This document shows, piece by piece, positions 15,517 through 26,778 of a DNA stretch of 64,000 bases. The translations under genes were made by a program, and so were the position numbers. Every line of letters begins with the position of its first letter. The first letter of the stretch is position 1. The notes under the pieces are model-generated. The model saw only the letters and a list, made by a program, of their open reading frames with translations, had not been told where the DNA came from and made no database searches. The DNA comes from Lysobacteraceae bacterium CU05-9 (GTDB lineage Bacteria > Pseudomonadota > Gammaproteobacteria > Xanthomonadales > Xanthomonadaceae), in NCBI GenBank assembly GCA_007556525.1, contig SWJS01000008.1:1-64000 (forward strand), written 5' to 3'.

Positions 15517-16647
15517 ATGGGCAAGCCTCACAAAAGCCGCGCGTTGAGCGTGGAAGAATTGGAAAATTTTGGCGCGGAGTTGGACGCGTTGCGCGAAGCG
15601 ACGATCGAAACGCTTGGACAGTCAGATGCGAATTACATTCGCCGCGTGCGCGCCGGTGTGCGTTGGTTGGGATTGTGCGGCCGCGCTGCGTTACTCATCG
15701 GCGCGATCGTTGGCAACACGGTGATGCCGGTTTTGTTGTGGCCGTTGTGCATTCTCGGCGCGGTGTTATTGGGCCTTGGCAAGATTCTCGAAAACATGGA
15801 ACTCGGCCATAACGTCATGCACGGTCAGTTCGACTGGATGGGAGATCCATCGTTGCAAGGTCAAACGTATGAGTGGGACATCGTCGGGACGTCAGACAAT
15901 TGGCGTCACACGCACAACTACAGCCACCACACCTGGACGAACGTGCGCGGCATGGATGATGACATTGGTTATGGATTGCTGCGGATTTTTCCGGAGCAGC
16001 GTTGGCGTCCATCGCATTTGATGCAACCGATTGTTGCAGTAGTGTTTGCTGTGCTGTTCCAATGGGGCGTTGCCATCCAAAACCTCCGCGTCGGCCGTTG
16101 GTTGGCCGGCCGCGTGAAGACGCATGAGCAATGGAGGATCACCAAGCCGGTCGCGCGAAAAATGACGAAGCAACTCGTGAAAGATTATGTCGTATTCCCT
16201 GCGATGGCTGGTCCATTTTTCTTGCCCGTGATGATTGGCAACGCGATCGCGAACGTGATGCGGAATGTGTGGACGTATGTGATTATTTTTTGTGGACATT
16301 TCACGAAGGATGCAGAGATCTTTCCACGCGAGAGCGTGCGCAATGAATCGCGTGGCCACTGGTATTTAAGGCAATTGCGCGGATCATCGAATTTGACCGG
16401 CGGGAAGTTGATGAATTTGTGGAGTGGCAATCTGAGTCATCAGATTGAGCATCATTTTTTCCCGGATATTCCCGCGAATCGATATGCTGCGATGGCGGTG
16501 CATGTCCGCGAAATTTGTGCGCGTTATGGGCAGCATTACAACACCGGGTCGTTGCCGAAGCAGTTCGCGACAGTCGTCTGGCGCATCATCCGCCATGCAC
16601 TTCCGAGCAAGCCACGCCCCACAGCGCCGCTGATCTCGGTAGCATAG
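15517..16647 (+). CDS. Membrane fatty-acid desaturase (DesB-like)
   Basis: This 376-residue integral membrane di-iron desaturase inserts double bonds into acyl chains of lipids or acyl-CoA. Three histidine boxes are present in order: HNVMHG, HTHNYSHH and HQIEHH. Hydrophobic segments flank the first box (LCGRAALLIGAIVGN) and precede the third. The ATG at 15517 (MGKPHKSRALSVEELENFG) is chosen because upstream in-frame sequence belongs to the reductase gene. It forms an operon with that reductase and probably with the gamma carbonic anhydrase gene four bases downstream. Regiospecificity cannot be told. Confidence 0.92.
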   Translation: MGKPHKSRALSVEELENFGAELDALREATIETLGQSDANYIRRVRAGVRWLGLCGRAALLIGAIVGNTVMPVLLWPLCILGAVLLGLGKILENMELGHNVMHGQFDWMGDPSLQGQTYEWDIVGTSDNWRHTHNYSHHTWTNVRGMDDDIGYGLLRIFPEQRWRPSHLMQPIVAVVFAVLFQWGVAIQNLRVGRWLAGRVKTHEQWRITKPVARKMTKQLVKDYVVFPAMAGPFFLPVMIGNAIANVMRNVWTYVIIFCGHFTKDAEIFPRESVRNESRGHWYLRQLRGSSNLTGGKLMNLWSGNLSHQIEHHFFPDIPANRYAAMAVHVREICARYGQHYNTGSLPKQFATVVWRIIRHALPSKPRPTAPLISVA

Positions 16648-16651
16648 TGGC

Positions 16652-17169
16652 ATGAACATTCGACCTTATTCAGATATTTTGCCGAAGCTCGGCGAACGCG
16701 TTTACGTGGATCCAGCCGCAACCGTCATCGGTGATGTTGTGTTGGGTGACGACGTTTCCATCTGGCCGATGTGCGTTGTCAGAGGCGACGTCAATTACAT
16801 CCGGATCGGTGCGCGTACGAACATTCAAGATGGCACGATCATTCACGTCTCGCATGATTCGCAATACAACAAGCAAGGCGGCTGCCCAACGATCATCGGC
16901 GAAGGCGTCACCGTCGGACACGGTGCGATCGTGCACGCCTGCACGGTTGGTGATTACGCATTGATCGGAATGGGTGCGACGATTCTCGACGGCGCAGTAA
17001 TCGGTAATTACGCCATCATCGGTGCGGGTGCATTAGTGCCACCTGGCAAGGTGATCGGAGACGGTGAAGTGTGGGTCGGCAATCCTGCGAAGCACGTCCG
17101 CACGCTCGACGAAGAGGGGCGCGAATCGCTCCGCTATAGCGCGGAGCATTACATTCGCCTTAAAGACCG

Positions 17170-17194
<25 letters not shown>
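16652..17194 (+). CDS. Gamma carbonic anhydrase family protein (YrdA-like)
   Basis: This 180-residue left-handed beta-helix protein has hexapeptide repeats and the metal-ligand segments RGDVNYIRIG, HVSHDS and GHGAIVHAC typical of the YrdA/CaiE/gamma-carbonic-anhydrase family. Many members bind zinc; catalytic activity is often unproven. It begins four bases after the desaturase stop, so it is read in the desaturase operon. Its last 25 bases overlap the end of aroE on the opposite strand. Confidence 0.9.
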
Positions 17195-18986
<1,792 letters not shown>

Positions 18987-19033
18987 TTACGCCTTTGGCA
19001 ATGAGCCCGCTTGAACCGTTATGATGAAAGCGC

Positions 19034-19876
19034 ATGAGTTCACCGAATTTTTTCACGCGCTTACCGTTGATGGCCCGGATTTGTCTGGTCACGTTGGCGT
19101 TTCTGATTGCGCTGTGTTTTTTGGGTCCATTGCTGACGCCGTATAACCCGCATTCGCCGGACTGGAATGCGTTGTCGGTGCGTCCGGGTGTCGGTGGTCA
19201 CTGGTTTGGTACGGATGCGATTGGTCGGGATGTTTTTGCGCGAACGCTCGCAGGTGGTCGTCTGTCGTTGATGATCGGCTTGTTGTCATCCGTGATTGCA
19301 TTGTTGATTGGCGTCACGTTTGGTGCAGTAGCTGGGCTCGCAGGAGGGCGCATTGAGAGTGCGATGGTGCGTGTGTTGGACGTGTTCAGTGCGCTGCCAT
19401 TCCTGCTTGTAGTGATTCTGCTGCTGACGTTGTTCGATCGTTCGTTGGGATTGATGCTCGCAGCGATCGGTGGCTACGTGTGGATCGATTTGGCGCGCGT
19501 GATGCGTGCGGAAGCGGCGAGGTTGCGTGAGGCACCCTTTGTTTTGGCATCGCAGGCGACGGGTTCAAGATTCTCGGAGCGTTTGCGTTGGCATGTGATT
19601 CCGAATCTGCTGCCGTTGGCGTTGGTGTATTTGGGATTGATTTTGCCGCAAGCGATTTTGGTCGAGAGCTTCCTCGGGTTCCTGGGACTGTCGATCGATG
19701 AGCCATCCGCATCGTGGGGCTCGTTGCTTGCCGAAGGTGTGCAGGAATTGGATACGGCGCCGTGGACGTTGATTTTCCCGGCGATATTCCTTGTTTTGAC
19801 GTTGGTCGTCTTCCAGTTCCTTGGTGATTCGTTGAGTGACAGTCTGGATGTGCGCGCGGAGAGTGCGGCAACATGA
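19034..19876 (+). CDS. ABC peptide transporter permease, OppC/DppC type
   Basis: This 280-residue permease of a peptide/nickel-type ABC importer has an N-terminal OppC-N segment, HWFGTDAIGRDVFARTLAGGR, split here as HWFGTDAIGRDVF then ARTLAGG, and about six membrane helices. The EAA loop is around EAARLREAPFVLASQATGSR. The gene starts a small plus-strand operon and overlaps the ATPase gene by four bases. No OppB-type permease or binding protein is adjacent, although such importers need two permeases. A TATGAT -10-like box at 19020-19025 lies eight bases before the ATG. Confidence 0.9.
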   Translation: MSSPNFFTRLPLMARICLVTLAFLIALCFLGPLLTPYNPHSPDWNALSVRPGVGGHWFGTDAIGRDVFARTLAGGRLSLMIGLLSSVIALLIGVTFGAVAGLAGGRIESAMVRVLDVFSALPFLLVVILLLTLFDRSLGLMLAAIGGYVWIDLARVMRAEAARLREAPFVLASQATGSRFSERLRWHVIPNLLPLALVYLGLILPQAILVESFLGFLGLSIDEPSASWGSLLAEGVQELDTAPWTLIFPAIFLVLTLVVFQFLGDSLSDSLDVRAESAAT

Positions 19877-21396
19877 ATTTGCGTTCGCAGTCCTTGACGT
19901 TAGAAAACCTCATGATCCGTGCAGGTTCGCGCGAGTTGCTCGGTCCGTTGTCGATCACGATTAATCCCGGCGAATGCGTCGGGCTTGTTGGTGAATCAGG
20001 CTCCGGCAAAAGTCTCACCGCACTGTCGTTGCTCGGATTGCTTCCGCGTGGATTGAGCGCGGACGGTTGTTTGTATTTGGGCGAACACAATATCGAGTTG
20101 ATGAGCGAGGCTCATGCAGCATTGCGCGGTTCATTCGTCGCATGGATTCCTCAGGATCCATTGTCGAGTTTGCATCCGATGCGCACCGTTGGTTCACAGC
20201 TGATGGAAGTGCTGGGTTCGCGCGATAAGCGCCGCGCGTTGGAATTATTCGAACGTGTGCAATTGCCGGATCCTTCTCGCGCGCTGCGCAAATATCCGCA
20301 CGAATTTTCCGGTGGTCAGCGCCAACGGATTTCCATTGCGATGGCTTTGGCATCAACGCCGAAATTACTCATTGCCGATGAGCCGACGTCCGCTTTGGAC
20401 GCGCGCATCGCCCGCGACATTCTCGATTTACTCGATACTTTACGCCGCGAAGATAACCTCGGACTGCTGTTGATCAGCCACGATTTGCCGTTGGTCGGTG
20501 CATACGCGCAACGCGTGATGGTTCTCCAAAAAGGTCATCTCGTCGAATCCAACAACGCCACTTCGTTGTTCGCTTCACCACAGCACGATTACACGCGTGA
20601 GTTGATCGCCGCCGATCATCTGCCCGCAGCGGCAAGGCCAACGACTGAAGCGCCTGTTGTTTTGTCGGGGAGTGGCATTCAAGTGCAATATTGCAATGCG
20701 CCGCGTCCAGCGTTGAATGACGTCAGCATCGATCTGCATCACGGCGAAGGCTTGGCGCTCGTCGGTGAATCAGGCTCCGGCAAGTCGACGCTTGGTCGCG
20801 CCTTAATGCGTTTATTAAGCGCGCGCGGTGGACGCGTGATGTTTGACGGCGTTGATTTGCTGTCGTTGGATGCGGCGTCGTTGCGCGGACAACGGGCGAA
20901 GTTCGGGATTATTTTTCAGGATCCATATTCATCGTTGAACCCCCGCATGAAGATTCGCGACATCATCGGTGAACCTTTACGTGTGCACGGCATGGACACT
21001 AATCTCGACGAACGTGTTGCTTCGTTGATTGAAGACGTTGGACTTAGCCGCGACATGCTCGATCGCTACCCGCATCAGTTCTCCGGCGGACAGCGACAAC
21101 GCATTGCGATCGCCCGCGCGCTTGCAACTGATCCGCAAGTTTTGATTTGCGATGAGGCGGTCTCGGCTTTGGATGCGCATCACCGCGCTTCGATTCTCGA
21201 GTTGTTGTCACGGCTGAAAAAAGAACGCGGCGTGAGTCTACTCTTCATCACTCACGACTTGGTCGCCGCTGCAGCAGTCGCAGAACGGATTGCCGTTCTA
21301 GAAAATGGAACCATCGTCGAAAATGGCTATACCGAAGACGTTTTGCGCGATCCGCAACACGCCCACACGAAGGCTTTGCTCGACGCGCGTCCTTAG
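19873..21396 (+). CDS. Fused dual-ATPase subunit of peptide ABC transporter (OppD-OppF/YejF type)
   Basis: This 507-residue protein contains two complete ABC ATPase domains, fusing what are often OppD and OppF. Each half has a Walker A GESGSGKS (about residues 40 and 298), an ABC signature SGGQRQRI, and Walker B plus a switch histidine (LLISHD, LLFITHD). It resembles E. coli YejF. Its start overlaps the OppC-type gene (ATGA), so both are translated together. The 3' end overlaps the convergent gene at 21393 by four bases. Confidence 0.93.
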   Translation: MNLRSQSLTLENLMIRAGSRELLGPLSITINPGECVGLVGESGSGKSLTALSLLGLLPRGLSADGCLYLGEHNIELMSEAHAALRGSFVAWIPQDPLSSLHPMRTVGSQLMEVLGSRDKRRALELFERVQLPDPSRALRKYPHEFSGGQRQRISIAMALASTPKLLIADEPTSALDARIARDILDLLDTLRREDNLGLLLISHDLPLVGAYAQRVMVLQKGHLVESNNATSLFASPQHDYTRELIAADHLPAAARPTTEAPVVLSGSGIQVQYCNAPRPALNDVSIDLHHGEGLALVGESGSGKSTLGRALMRLLSARGGRVMFDGVDLLSLDAASLRGQRAKFGIIFQDPYSSLNPRMKIRDIIGEPLRVHGMDTNLDERVASLIEDVGLSRDMLDRYPHQFSGGQRQRIAIARALATDPQVLICDEAVSALDAHHRASILELLSRLKKERGVSLLFITHDLVAAAAVAERIAVLENGTIVENGYTEDVLRDPQHAHTKALLDARP

Positions 21397-22778
21397 TTGA
21401 CGACTTGCGGCTGCGGAAGCGTCGCAGCGGGATCCGCTTCGCCAGGTGCTGGCGTGTTCGTGCTTTCGATGACGCCAGGTTGTTGAACCGGTTGCGGCAG
21501 CGCAGGCTGATTCATCGGTTGCACGGCATCCGCAGGCTTGTCACGGAAATACGACATCGCCATTGAGCCAAGAATCAACGCGACAATCACGCCGAGTACG
21601 CCGTACACAATCAACTTGTTGCGTTGATAAAACTGTACATCCGCACCCTGGCGAACACGTCGTGCACCACTGCGACGCTGTGGCCGCGATTGCACGGCAT
21701 CGTTGACCTTGCTGCGCAGATCCTTGGCGAGGCTGGGGGCTTCACCGGATTTTTTGACACGGGCCTTATACGCAAGATATTCGGCATTGAGGCGTTCATT
21801 CTCCAGGCGCAGCTTCTCGGCTTGCGATGCGATCGTCTTGGTCGCCTGGTGCTGCTCGCGTTCCTGCTTCAATGCACTTTCGCTGCGTTGGTGATCCAAT
21901 CGCGATCGCTCGGCGCTTTGTTGCGTCAAATCGAATTCGGCACGCAACGCGTCATGCTCCGTCTGCAACGCAGACAAGGACGCCGCGGAAGCAGAAGCAG
22001 CCTCGCGGGCCTGACGTTCGCGTACCGACGCATCCCGCGAAAAATTCAACGCATGATGATTCAAGGCATTCAAGGGCAGGTGAGTGCCGAATAATTTCTC
22101 AAAAGTTTGTGCGCGTTGGTTAGAAGCCTCTTCGCTCAGCGCTTCCTCAGACTGCACCATCAACAACCGCGTAGCACCGTTTCGAATGCGCACAATCATT
22201 GCTGCACTCAAGGCATTCATCGCATCCGCGCCGAATGCATTGCGTACCCGTACCAACGCACGACGTGCATCCAACGGAGCACCATCGCCCGCAACAAGTC
22301 CAAGATCCTTATCCGTTGGTCCACCGATTGCAGACTCACGCAGCCAATTGACTGCGCCATTCGCGTACTCGGGAAGCTGCGCATTCAACAATTCAGACGA
22401 ACGTGACGGATCCGAGTCCATGATGTCGACAACGCGATCGACGATCATACGCAACGCATCGAGCACGGTGTCGATAGCAATTGCAGGATTATCAATCATC
22501 CACAAACCCGCGCCGACATAGGTGCCGCGATCGCCAAGCACAGGATCCGGACGACCACGATAAACCGCAAGCCAAGTCGCCGTCTCACCACCGGAACGTA
22601 AAGCGAACCGCGACAAGTCCACGGCATATTCACCCGTACCCAAACGAGGATCCTGATTGATCAGCCCAACGTATTCCGACGATGGCAGAAATGATGGCCG
22701 CGATGGCGCACCAAAAAACGCAACCTTCCGACCATCCGTATAGATGTGGATTTCGAGAAAAGCACTTGGATCGCTCAT
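21393..22778 (-). CDS. Unrecognised coiled-coil, single-pass membrane protein (component C of a GTPase operon)
   Basis: I do not recognise this 461-residue protein. Residues 1-110 form a globular N-terminal domain (FLEIHIYTDGRKVAFFG, GTYVGAGLWMIDNP), then a helical region to about 230. Residues about 240-345 are a charged coiled coil (LQTEHDALRAEFDLTQQSAE). One membrane helix is at about 389-409, and a Pro/Gln-rich tail of about 50 residues follows, probably periplasmic. The start overlaps the stop of the P-loop gene by four bases (ATGA), so the two proteins are probably made in fixed proportion and interact. The layout suggests a membrane-tethered adaptor, which is inference. Confidence 0.75.
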   Translation of the reverse strand: MSDPSAFLEIHIYTDGRKVAFFGAPSRPSFLPSSEYVGLINQDPRLGTGEYAVDLSRFALRSGGETATWLAVYRGRPDPVLGDRGTYVGAGLWMIDNPAIAIDTVLDALRMIVDRVVDIMDSDPSRSSELLNAQLPEYANGAVNWLRESAIGGPTDKDLGLVAGDGAPLDARRALVRVRNAFGADAMNALSAAMIVRIRNGATRLLMVQSEEALSEEASNQRAQTFEKLFGTHLPLNALNHHALNFSRDASVRERQAREAASASAASLSALQTEHDALRAEFDLTQQSAERSRLDHQRSESALKQEREQHQATKTIASQAEKLRLENERLNAEYLAYKARVKKSGEAPSLAKDLRSKVNDAVQSRPQRRSGARRVRQGADVQFYQRNKLIVYGVLGVIVALILGSMAMSYFRDKPADAVQPMNQPALPQPVQQPGVIESTNTPAPGEADPAATLPQPQVVN

Positions 22779-24055
22779 CGTTTACCGGGCTTTATGCCGA
22801 GCATGCCAAGCAGCCCGTCCGTAATGTTGCGCAGGGAATTGCCAACCGATCGCGGCGTGACAGCTTCCGGATCAACGGCAGTACCGAATCCGAAGCGGCT
22901 CAGCAGATTCCACAAAGTGCGATGGTAGTAATGCAACGCTCGCAGTTCGGAGCGGTCCGGCGAAGCAATGACACGGTTGCTCATCAACCCGGAGGAGTAT
23001 TGCATGAGGATTTTTTTGCGGGATGCCTTATCACCGACATTCATCGATTCGAAATAGGCAAACGCATCCGAGAAATTATCGCGTGCAAACGAAACTGCAT
23101 CTTCCAAGCGTGGTTCTTCGAAACCATGCGTCGACGCGCCAGGCTCCATTACCGAATCCCATTTGGTAATCAGGAATACTTGCTGATCCAAACGACGCTT
23201 CGCAGCACGGTGTGTCGAATAGTGCTGCATGGCACCGACCAAACCTTGTGACGCATCACGCATCGATGTCGCGTTATTGCCGCCACGCGGCGAACGCGCC
23301 GACGCGTCCGCGAAACTCATCTGCGTTGCAGGCGCGACATAAAACATCGAGATCGAACCCTTGAAGTGTCGGAACAACGCTTCGAGCTCGGGACGCAAAT
23401 CCTTGTACAAATTCGGTGAGTTGTAATCCGGGCGATACCATTCGCCGTCGCTCTCGAGGAACGCGTACTTCTGAATTTTGCCGTCATGGAACTGCAATTC
23501 AACCGGCACAAAAAACGGCTGCGTCGCCTTCGTCGCCGGCGGTGCCACACCACTCAGGAATGCTTGCAACGCTTGATTGAACAAACCTACCGCTTGCTCC
23601 TGAATCTGCTGACCGTATTGCGTCGTTTGATCCAGCAACGGCGAACCCAACATGATCTGCACGTTCGTCGCCTTCGATGCGCCACGCAAATAACCCATCA
23701 GTGACAAAAGCAACGCCGTTTTGCCGGAGCCTGCAGTACCGACAATCACAACCGGGTGATAGCCCAACGTCTGCAATTGCTCAGCAAGCAACTTGCCGTT
23801 CTCGTACTCGCTGTCGAGATTGCGATCCGGTTCCGCGGCACGCGCACCCAGTGGTGCATCTGCAGGAGGTGCTGCAAACGGCGCCGGTGCAGGTGGCGTA
23901 ATGGTTGGCGCGGGGTCGCCATCCAATTCAGCGAAGTCCGCATCGTGTACCGGTGCAACAGGCGGAGCCGCGGGGGTAGGGGCTGCAGGTGCCTTTTCCC
24001 AAGGGGCACGCACCGAAGACGGTGGTGTGGGTTGATCGTCGAAATCAGGCGTCAT
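22775..24055 (-). CDS. GTPase-like P-loop protein (component B of an unrecognised membrane operon)
   Basis: This 426-residue protein has a Pro/Ala-rich disordered N-terminus (about residues 1-80) and then a P-loop domain. Walker A is GTAGSGKT at about 106-113. FLESDGEWYRP at about 200-209 resembles the Asp/Glu-x-x-Gly-Glu switch motif of double-GTPase and YcjX-like families. FLITKWD at about 294-300 matches the (N/T)KxD guanine-specificity motif. I therefore read it as a TRAFAC-type GTPase rather than an ATPase. No membrane helix is evident. It starts nine bases after component A ends and overlaps component C by four bases. Function is unknown; a membrane-linked stress or defence role is only a hypothesis. 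Confidence 0.75.
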   Translation of the reverse strand: MTPDFDDQPTPPSSVRAPWEKAPAAPTPAAPPVAPVHDADFAELDGDPAPTITPPAPAPFAAPPADAPLGARAAEPDRNLDSEYENGKLLAEQLQTLGYHPVVIVGTAGSGKTALLLSLMGYLRGASKATNVQIMLGSPLLDQTTQYGQQIQEQAVGLFNQALQAFLSGVAPPATKATQPFFVPVELQFHDGKIQKYAFLESDGEWYRPDYNSPNLYKDLRPELEALFRHFKGSISMFYVAPATQMSFADASARSPRGGNNATSMRDASQGLVGAMQHYSTHRAAKRRLDQQVFLITKWDSVMEPGASTHGFEEPRLEDAVSFARDNFSDAFAYFESMNVGDKASRKKILMQYSSGLMSNRVIASPDRSELRALHYYHRTLWNLLSRFGFGTAVDPEAVTPRSVGNSLRNITDGLLGMLGIKPGKR

Positions 24056-24064
24056 GACTTTATC

Positions 24065-25156
24065 TTACTTAAAAGCGCCGCCGAAACCGCCATTCCCGCC
24101 ACGCGGATCATCACGACGGTCGAACTCTTCCTCTTCACCGCGACCATATTCCGCAATGCGCGCGAACATGTGCACCAGCAACCAATCGAGGAAAAACGCA
24201 ATCGCCAAATACACCCACGTCTGCACTTTGTTCAAGCGCGACAGCATCAATGGCAAAAGATGTCCCCACTCACCGATGTTTCGCGCGGAGCTGATGTTCA
24301 ACGTCGGTTGGAAGTCCGGGTTCGACGCCACCGTCGGAATCTGTTGACGGACAAGGTTCGCTTGCTCTGCATAGTTCGTTGCGATGACTTCCAGCTCAGT
24401 ACGGGCAGCACGCAGATCCTTGCCTTCCGTGACGGACTTCTTCAACGCATCCAACTTCGCAACTTGCGCAACGGAATTCTCGTTGACCTGCTTGAACAAT
24501 TCTTCGCGATTGCCGATGCCCGCATTCATGAATACCGGTGATGCGTACATCAATTTATCCATTTGATCGTGATACATCTTGATCAATTGCTTGTTACGCG
24601 AGCAATCAATGCCGGAGCCGGAATAACGCTGAAAACCAGGCAAAACCGTGCGAATCTCTTCCATGATTTCGTTCGCGTGCGGACCATCACCGCAGTTACG
24701 TGGATTGGAAATTTCCTGCGCGAGCTGCACCTTCAACGTTTCAACGCGTGCGCGCAAACCATCCGCTTCCTTGTTGCCCGTCAAGCCTTTAACGACCAAC
24801 GGCAACTGCGAATATTGTTGCGAAGCGTTATCGATCGCTTCGACGTAAATCGTTTTGCCTTCGAGCTTCAACATCAACGTGTTGAATACGCCGATCGCGG
24901 AGATCAATAGCAAAAACACAAACAACGGAATGTCACCGCGGATGCCTTCCTGGTGGCCGCCGATGATTTTGGCAATGAACCAAGCGAGCATCGCTGCAAC
25001 GCCCGCAACCAATGCCGTGAGTGCCGGATGCATCGTGCCGTACAGCAGGTGATACCAGCCGTAACCGAGGATGCCCAAGAAGAGAATGGAGTACAGCACG
25101 AGACCAACGCCGCGCGCGCGGTATTGACTCTGCTTGGTGCCATGAACGGAAGCCAT
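24065..25156 (-). CDS. Unrecognised four-helix membrane protein (component A of a GTPase operon)
   Basis: This 363-residue protein has three clustered N-terminal membrane helices (about residues 17-37, 43-63, 75-97), a soluble region of about 200 residues containing two cysteines (NCGDG, DCSRN), a fourth helix near 310-330 (VYLAIAFFLDWLLVHMF) and a charged, glycine-rich tail. With Arg-rich residues before helix 1, the soluble domain is predicted periplasmic, where the two cysteines could form a disulfide. I chose ATG 25156 (AAGG ten bases upstream); the frame extends to 25258. It is followed after nine bases by the GTPase-like gene. I do not recognise the family. Confidence 0.72.
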   Translation of the reverse strand: MASVHGTKQSQYRARGVGLVLYSILFLGILGYGWYHLLYGTMHPALTALVAGVAAMLAWFIAKIIGGHQEGIRGDIPLFVFLLLISAIGVFNTLMLKLEGKTIYVEAIDNASQQYSQLPLVVKGLTGNKEADGLRARVETLKVQLAQEISNPRNCGDGPHANEIMEEIRTVLPGFQRYSGSGIDCSRNKQLIKMYHDQMDKLMYASPVFMNAGIGNREELFKQVNENSVAQVAKLDALKKSVTEGKDLRAARTELEVIATNYAEQANLVRQQIPTVASNPDFQPTLNISSARNIGEWGHLLPLMLSRLNKVQTWVYLAIAFFLDWLLVHMFARIAEYGRGEEEEFDRRDDPRGGNGGFGGAFK

Positions 25157-25235
25157 GTGCGGGTAACCTTTGCAAGTTGGAACAATCAATTGTTGTTTGT
25201 AACCGATTGATTGCGGGAAAAACAGTGCTAATCGT

Positions 25236-26009
25236 TTAGCCGTTATCCGTCGGGTCAAAAATCACCGGCGGATTCCGCTTGATCCGGCGATACACTTCCA
25301 GCATGCCACCCGACTTCAGGACGCGACTGATGACATGTGACGTAATGCCGTAAAGGTCTTCGAGCGGCTTGAAATGCGACGCACGGAACTCTTCGTCGAG
25401 CTCTTCGGAGCTGTAGCGCGACTCGATCGGCACGGAGACGACGCGGGTTCCGAGCTGACGCGCGGCGGAAATCAGGATTTCAGCTTCATAAACAAAACCT
25501 TCCGCCGGCACATCCGTCAGCGCGCACACTTCGGGCGGGTAGTAGCGTTGCCCACTTTGCGTGTCGACGATTTGATAGCCGGTCCCCCAGGCAATGCCCC
25601 AATCGCCAAAATTGTTCGCCAGAGTGCGGTATTTGGGTTGGAGGGAGCGTTTTTTGATCCGCGCACCAATCACGATATGGTTCGGGAATTTGTTCGCCGC
25701 AGCCAGCAACCGAGGAATGTCCTTGCCCTGATGCTGCCCATCGCCGTCCATCGTCACGACGCCCTTGAAGCCACGCTTGAGCGACTCCGCGAAACCGTCA
25801 CGAAGCGACGCACCCTTGCCCATGCGCTGTGGATGCTTGAGCAAAATCACAGGCAAATCCGCAATCTTCTCGCACGTGGAATCCGTCGAGCCATCATCAA
25901 TCACGATCACATTCGGACAAAATTTCAGCGCATCCTCCACGACCCCGCGTATCCGCAGTTCTTCGTTCAGCGCAGGAATCACCACGGCAATGTCGTTCGT
26001 CGTCAGCAT
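25236..26009 (-). CDS. Family 2 glycosyltransferase (DPM1-like)
   Basis: This 257-residue GT2 enzyme starts with VVIPALNEE and has the nucleotide-binding VIDDGSTD and the metal-binding TMDGDGQH. It resembles dolichyl/undecaprenyl-phosphate mannosyl- or glucosyltransferases. It has no membrane helices, unlike DPMS proteins that carry a C-terminal pair. The donor and acceptor cannot be told. It is the gene immediately upstream of the GTPase/membrane operon on the same strand (80 bases to its start) and may be co-transcribed. It is divergent from the DUF218 gene. Confidence 0.88.
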   Translation of the reverse strand: MLTTNDIAVVIPALNEELRIRGVVEDALKFCPNVIVIDDGSTDSTCEKIADLPVILLKHPQRMGKGASLRDGFAESLKRGFKGVVTMDGDGQHQGKDIPRLLAAANKFPNHIVIGARIKKRSLQPKYRTLANNFGDWGIAWGTGYQIVDTQSGQRYYPPEVCALTDVPAEGFVYEAEILISAARQLGTRVVSVPIESRYSSEELDEEFRASHFKPLEDLYGITSHVISRVLKSGGMLEVYRRIKRNPPVIFDPTDNG

Positions 26010-26097
26010 CGTTCAGTCGGATTTGGCAGTTTTCACATCGCAGTATAAGCCTTATTGCGCGTGGGACTTAGAATGGTGGTTCCTCCGGGTTAATGAC

Positions 26098-26778
26098 ATG
26101 CCTACACGAATCCGCCATCAGCTGCAGCTTTCCACCGACCGCGACTTCGTCCAGATTGGGCTGGTGACGTTGAGTGTTTTTGCAGCAACGGCGGGTCTCG
26201 CGTACTTCGCTTACTTCGCGCACGTCGTGTATGTTGCGCGCCGCGCTCCCATCGCTCCTTTAGACGCCGAGCAAATTTTCCTCTTCGGCAAACACTCTCC
26301 CTCCGGAGAGCTCGACATGGACTTTGAGGCTCGCATTGCCCGCGCTGTCGAATTGCACTCTGAGCGTCCGGTCCATTGGGTCTTTCTCGGTGGTGGTGTT
26401 TCGGGACAACCCACCGAAGCCGAAATCGCGTTTCAGCATTTGCAGTCGCGCGGCGTGGACATCGGCCACCGTTTCCATCTCGAAGCCGAGTCGCGCGACA
26501 CATTACAGAACTTGCGCAATGCCCGTGATCTGATCGGTGACAAAATCTCCGTCAAAGTCGCCTTGTTGTCCAGCCGCTATCATCTCGCGCGCTGCCAGGT
26601 TTACGCGCGCAACCTCGGCTTCAAGGCCGAACTCTGCGCCGCCGAGCCTTCCTTGCGCTGGACGTTCCGCAACTTCTTCCGCCTCGCCGGTGAAGCCGGT
26701 TACGTGATGCTCTCCGACATCGGCACCAAGTGGGCCAAGCTTACTCGCAACAAACGCATGCTCGACCGCGTCACTTGA
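26098..26778 (+). CDS. DUF218 (YdcF/SanA-like) membrane protein
   Basis: This 226-residue protein has one N-terminal membrane helix (about residues 19-40, VTLSVFAATAGLAYFAYF) and a DUF218 domain. The conserved pattern is visible as a nucleotide-fold strand with FLGGG, then EAESRDTLQNLRNARDL (E-x-x-S-x-x-T-x-x-N) and ALLSSRYHLAR. DUF218 proteins are linked with cell-envelope functions such as SanA and ElyC, but the reaction is unclear. The start is the ATG at 26098; upstream in-frame sequence is antisense to the glycosyltransferase gene. Its end overlaps the convergent brnA by eight bases. Confidence 0.85.
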   Translation: MPTRIRHQLQLSTDRDFVQIGLVTLSVFAATAGLAYFAYFAHVVYVARRAPIAPLDAEQIFLFGKHSPSGELDMDFEARIARAVELHSERPVHWVFLGGGVSGQPTEAEIAFQHLQSRGVDIGHRFHLEAESRDTLQNLRNARDLIGDKISVKVALLSSRYHLARCQVYARNLGFKAELCAAEPSLRWTFRNFFRLAGEAGYVMLSDIGTKWAKLTRNKRMLDRVT

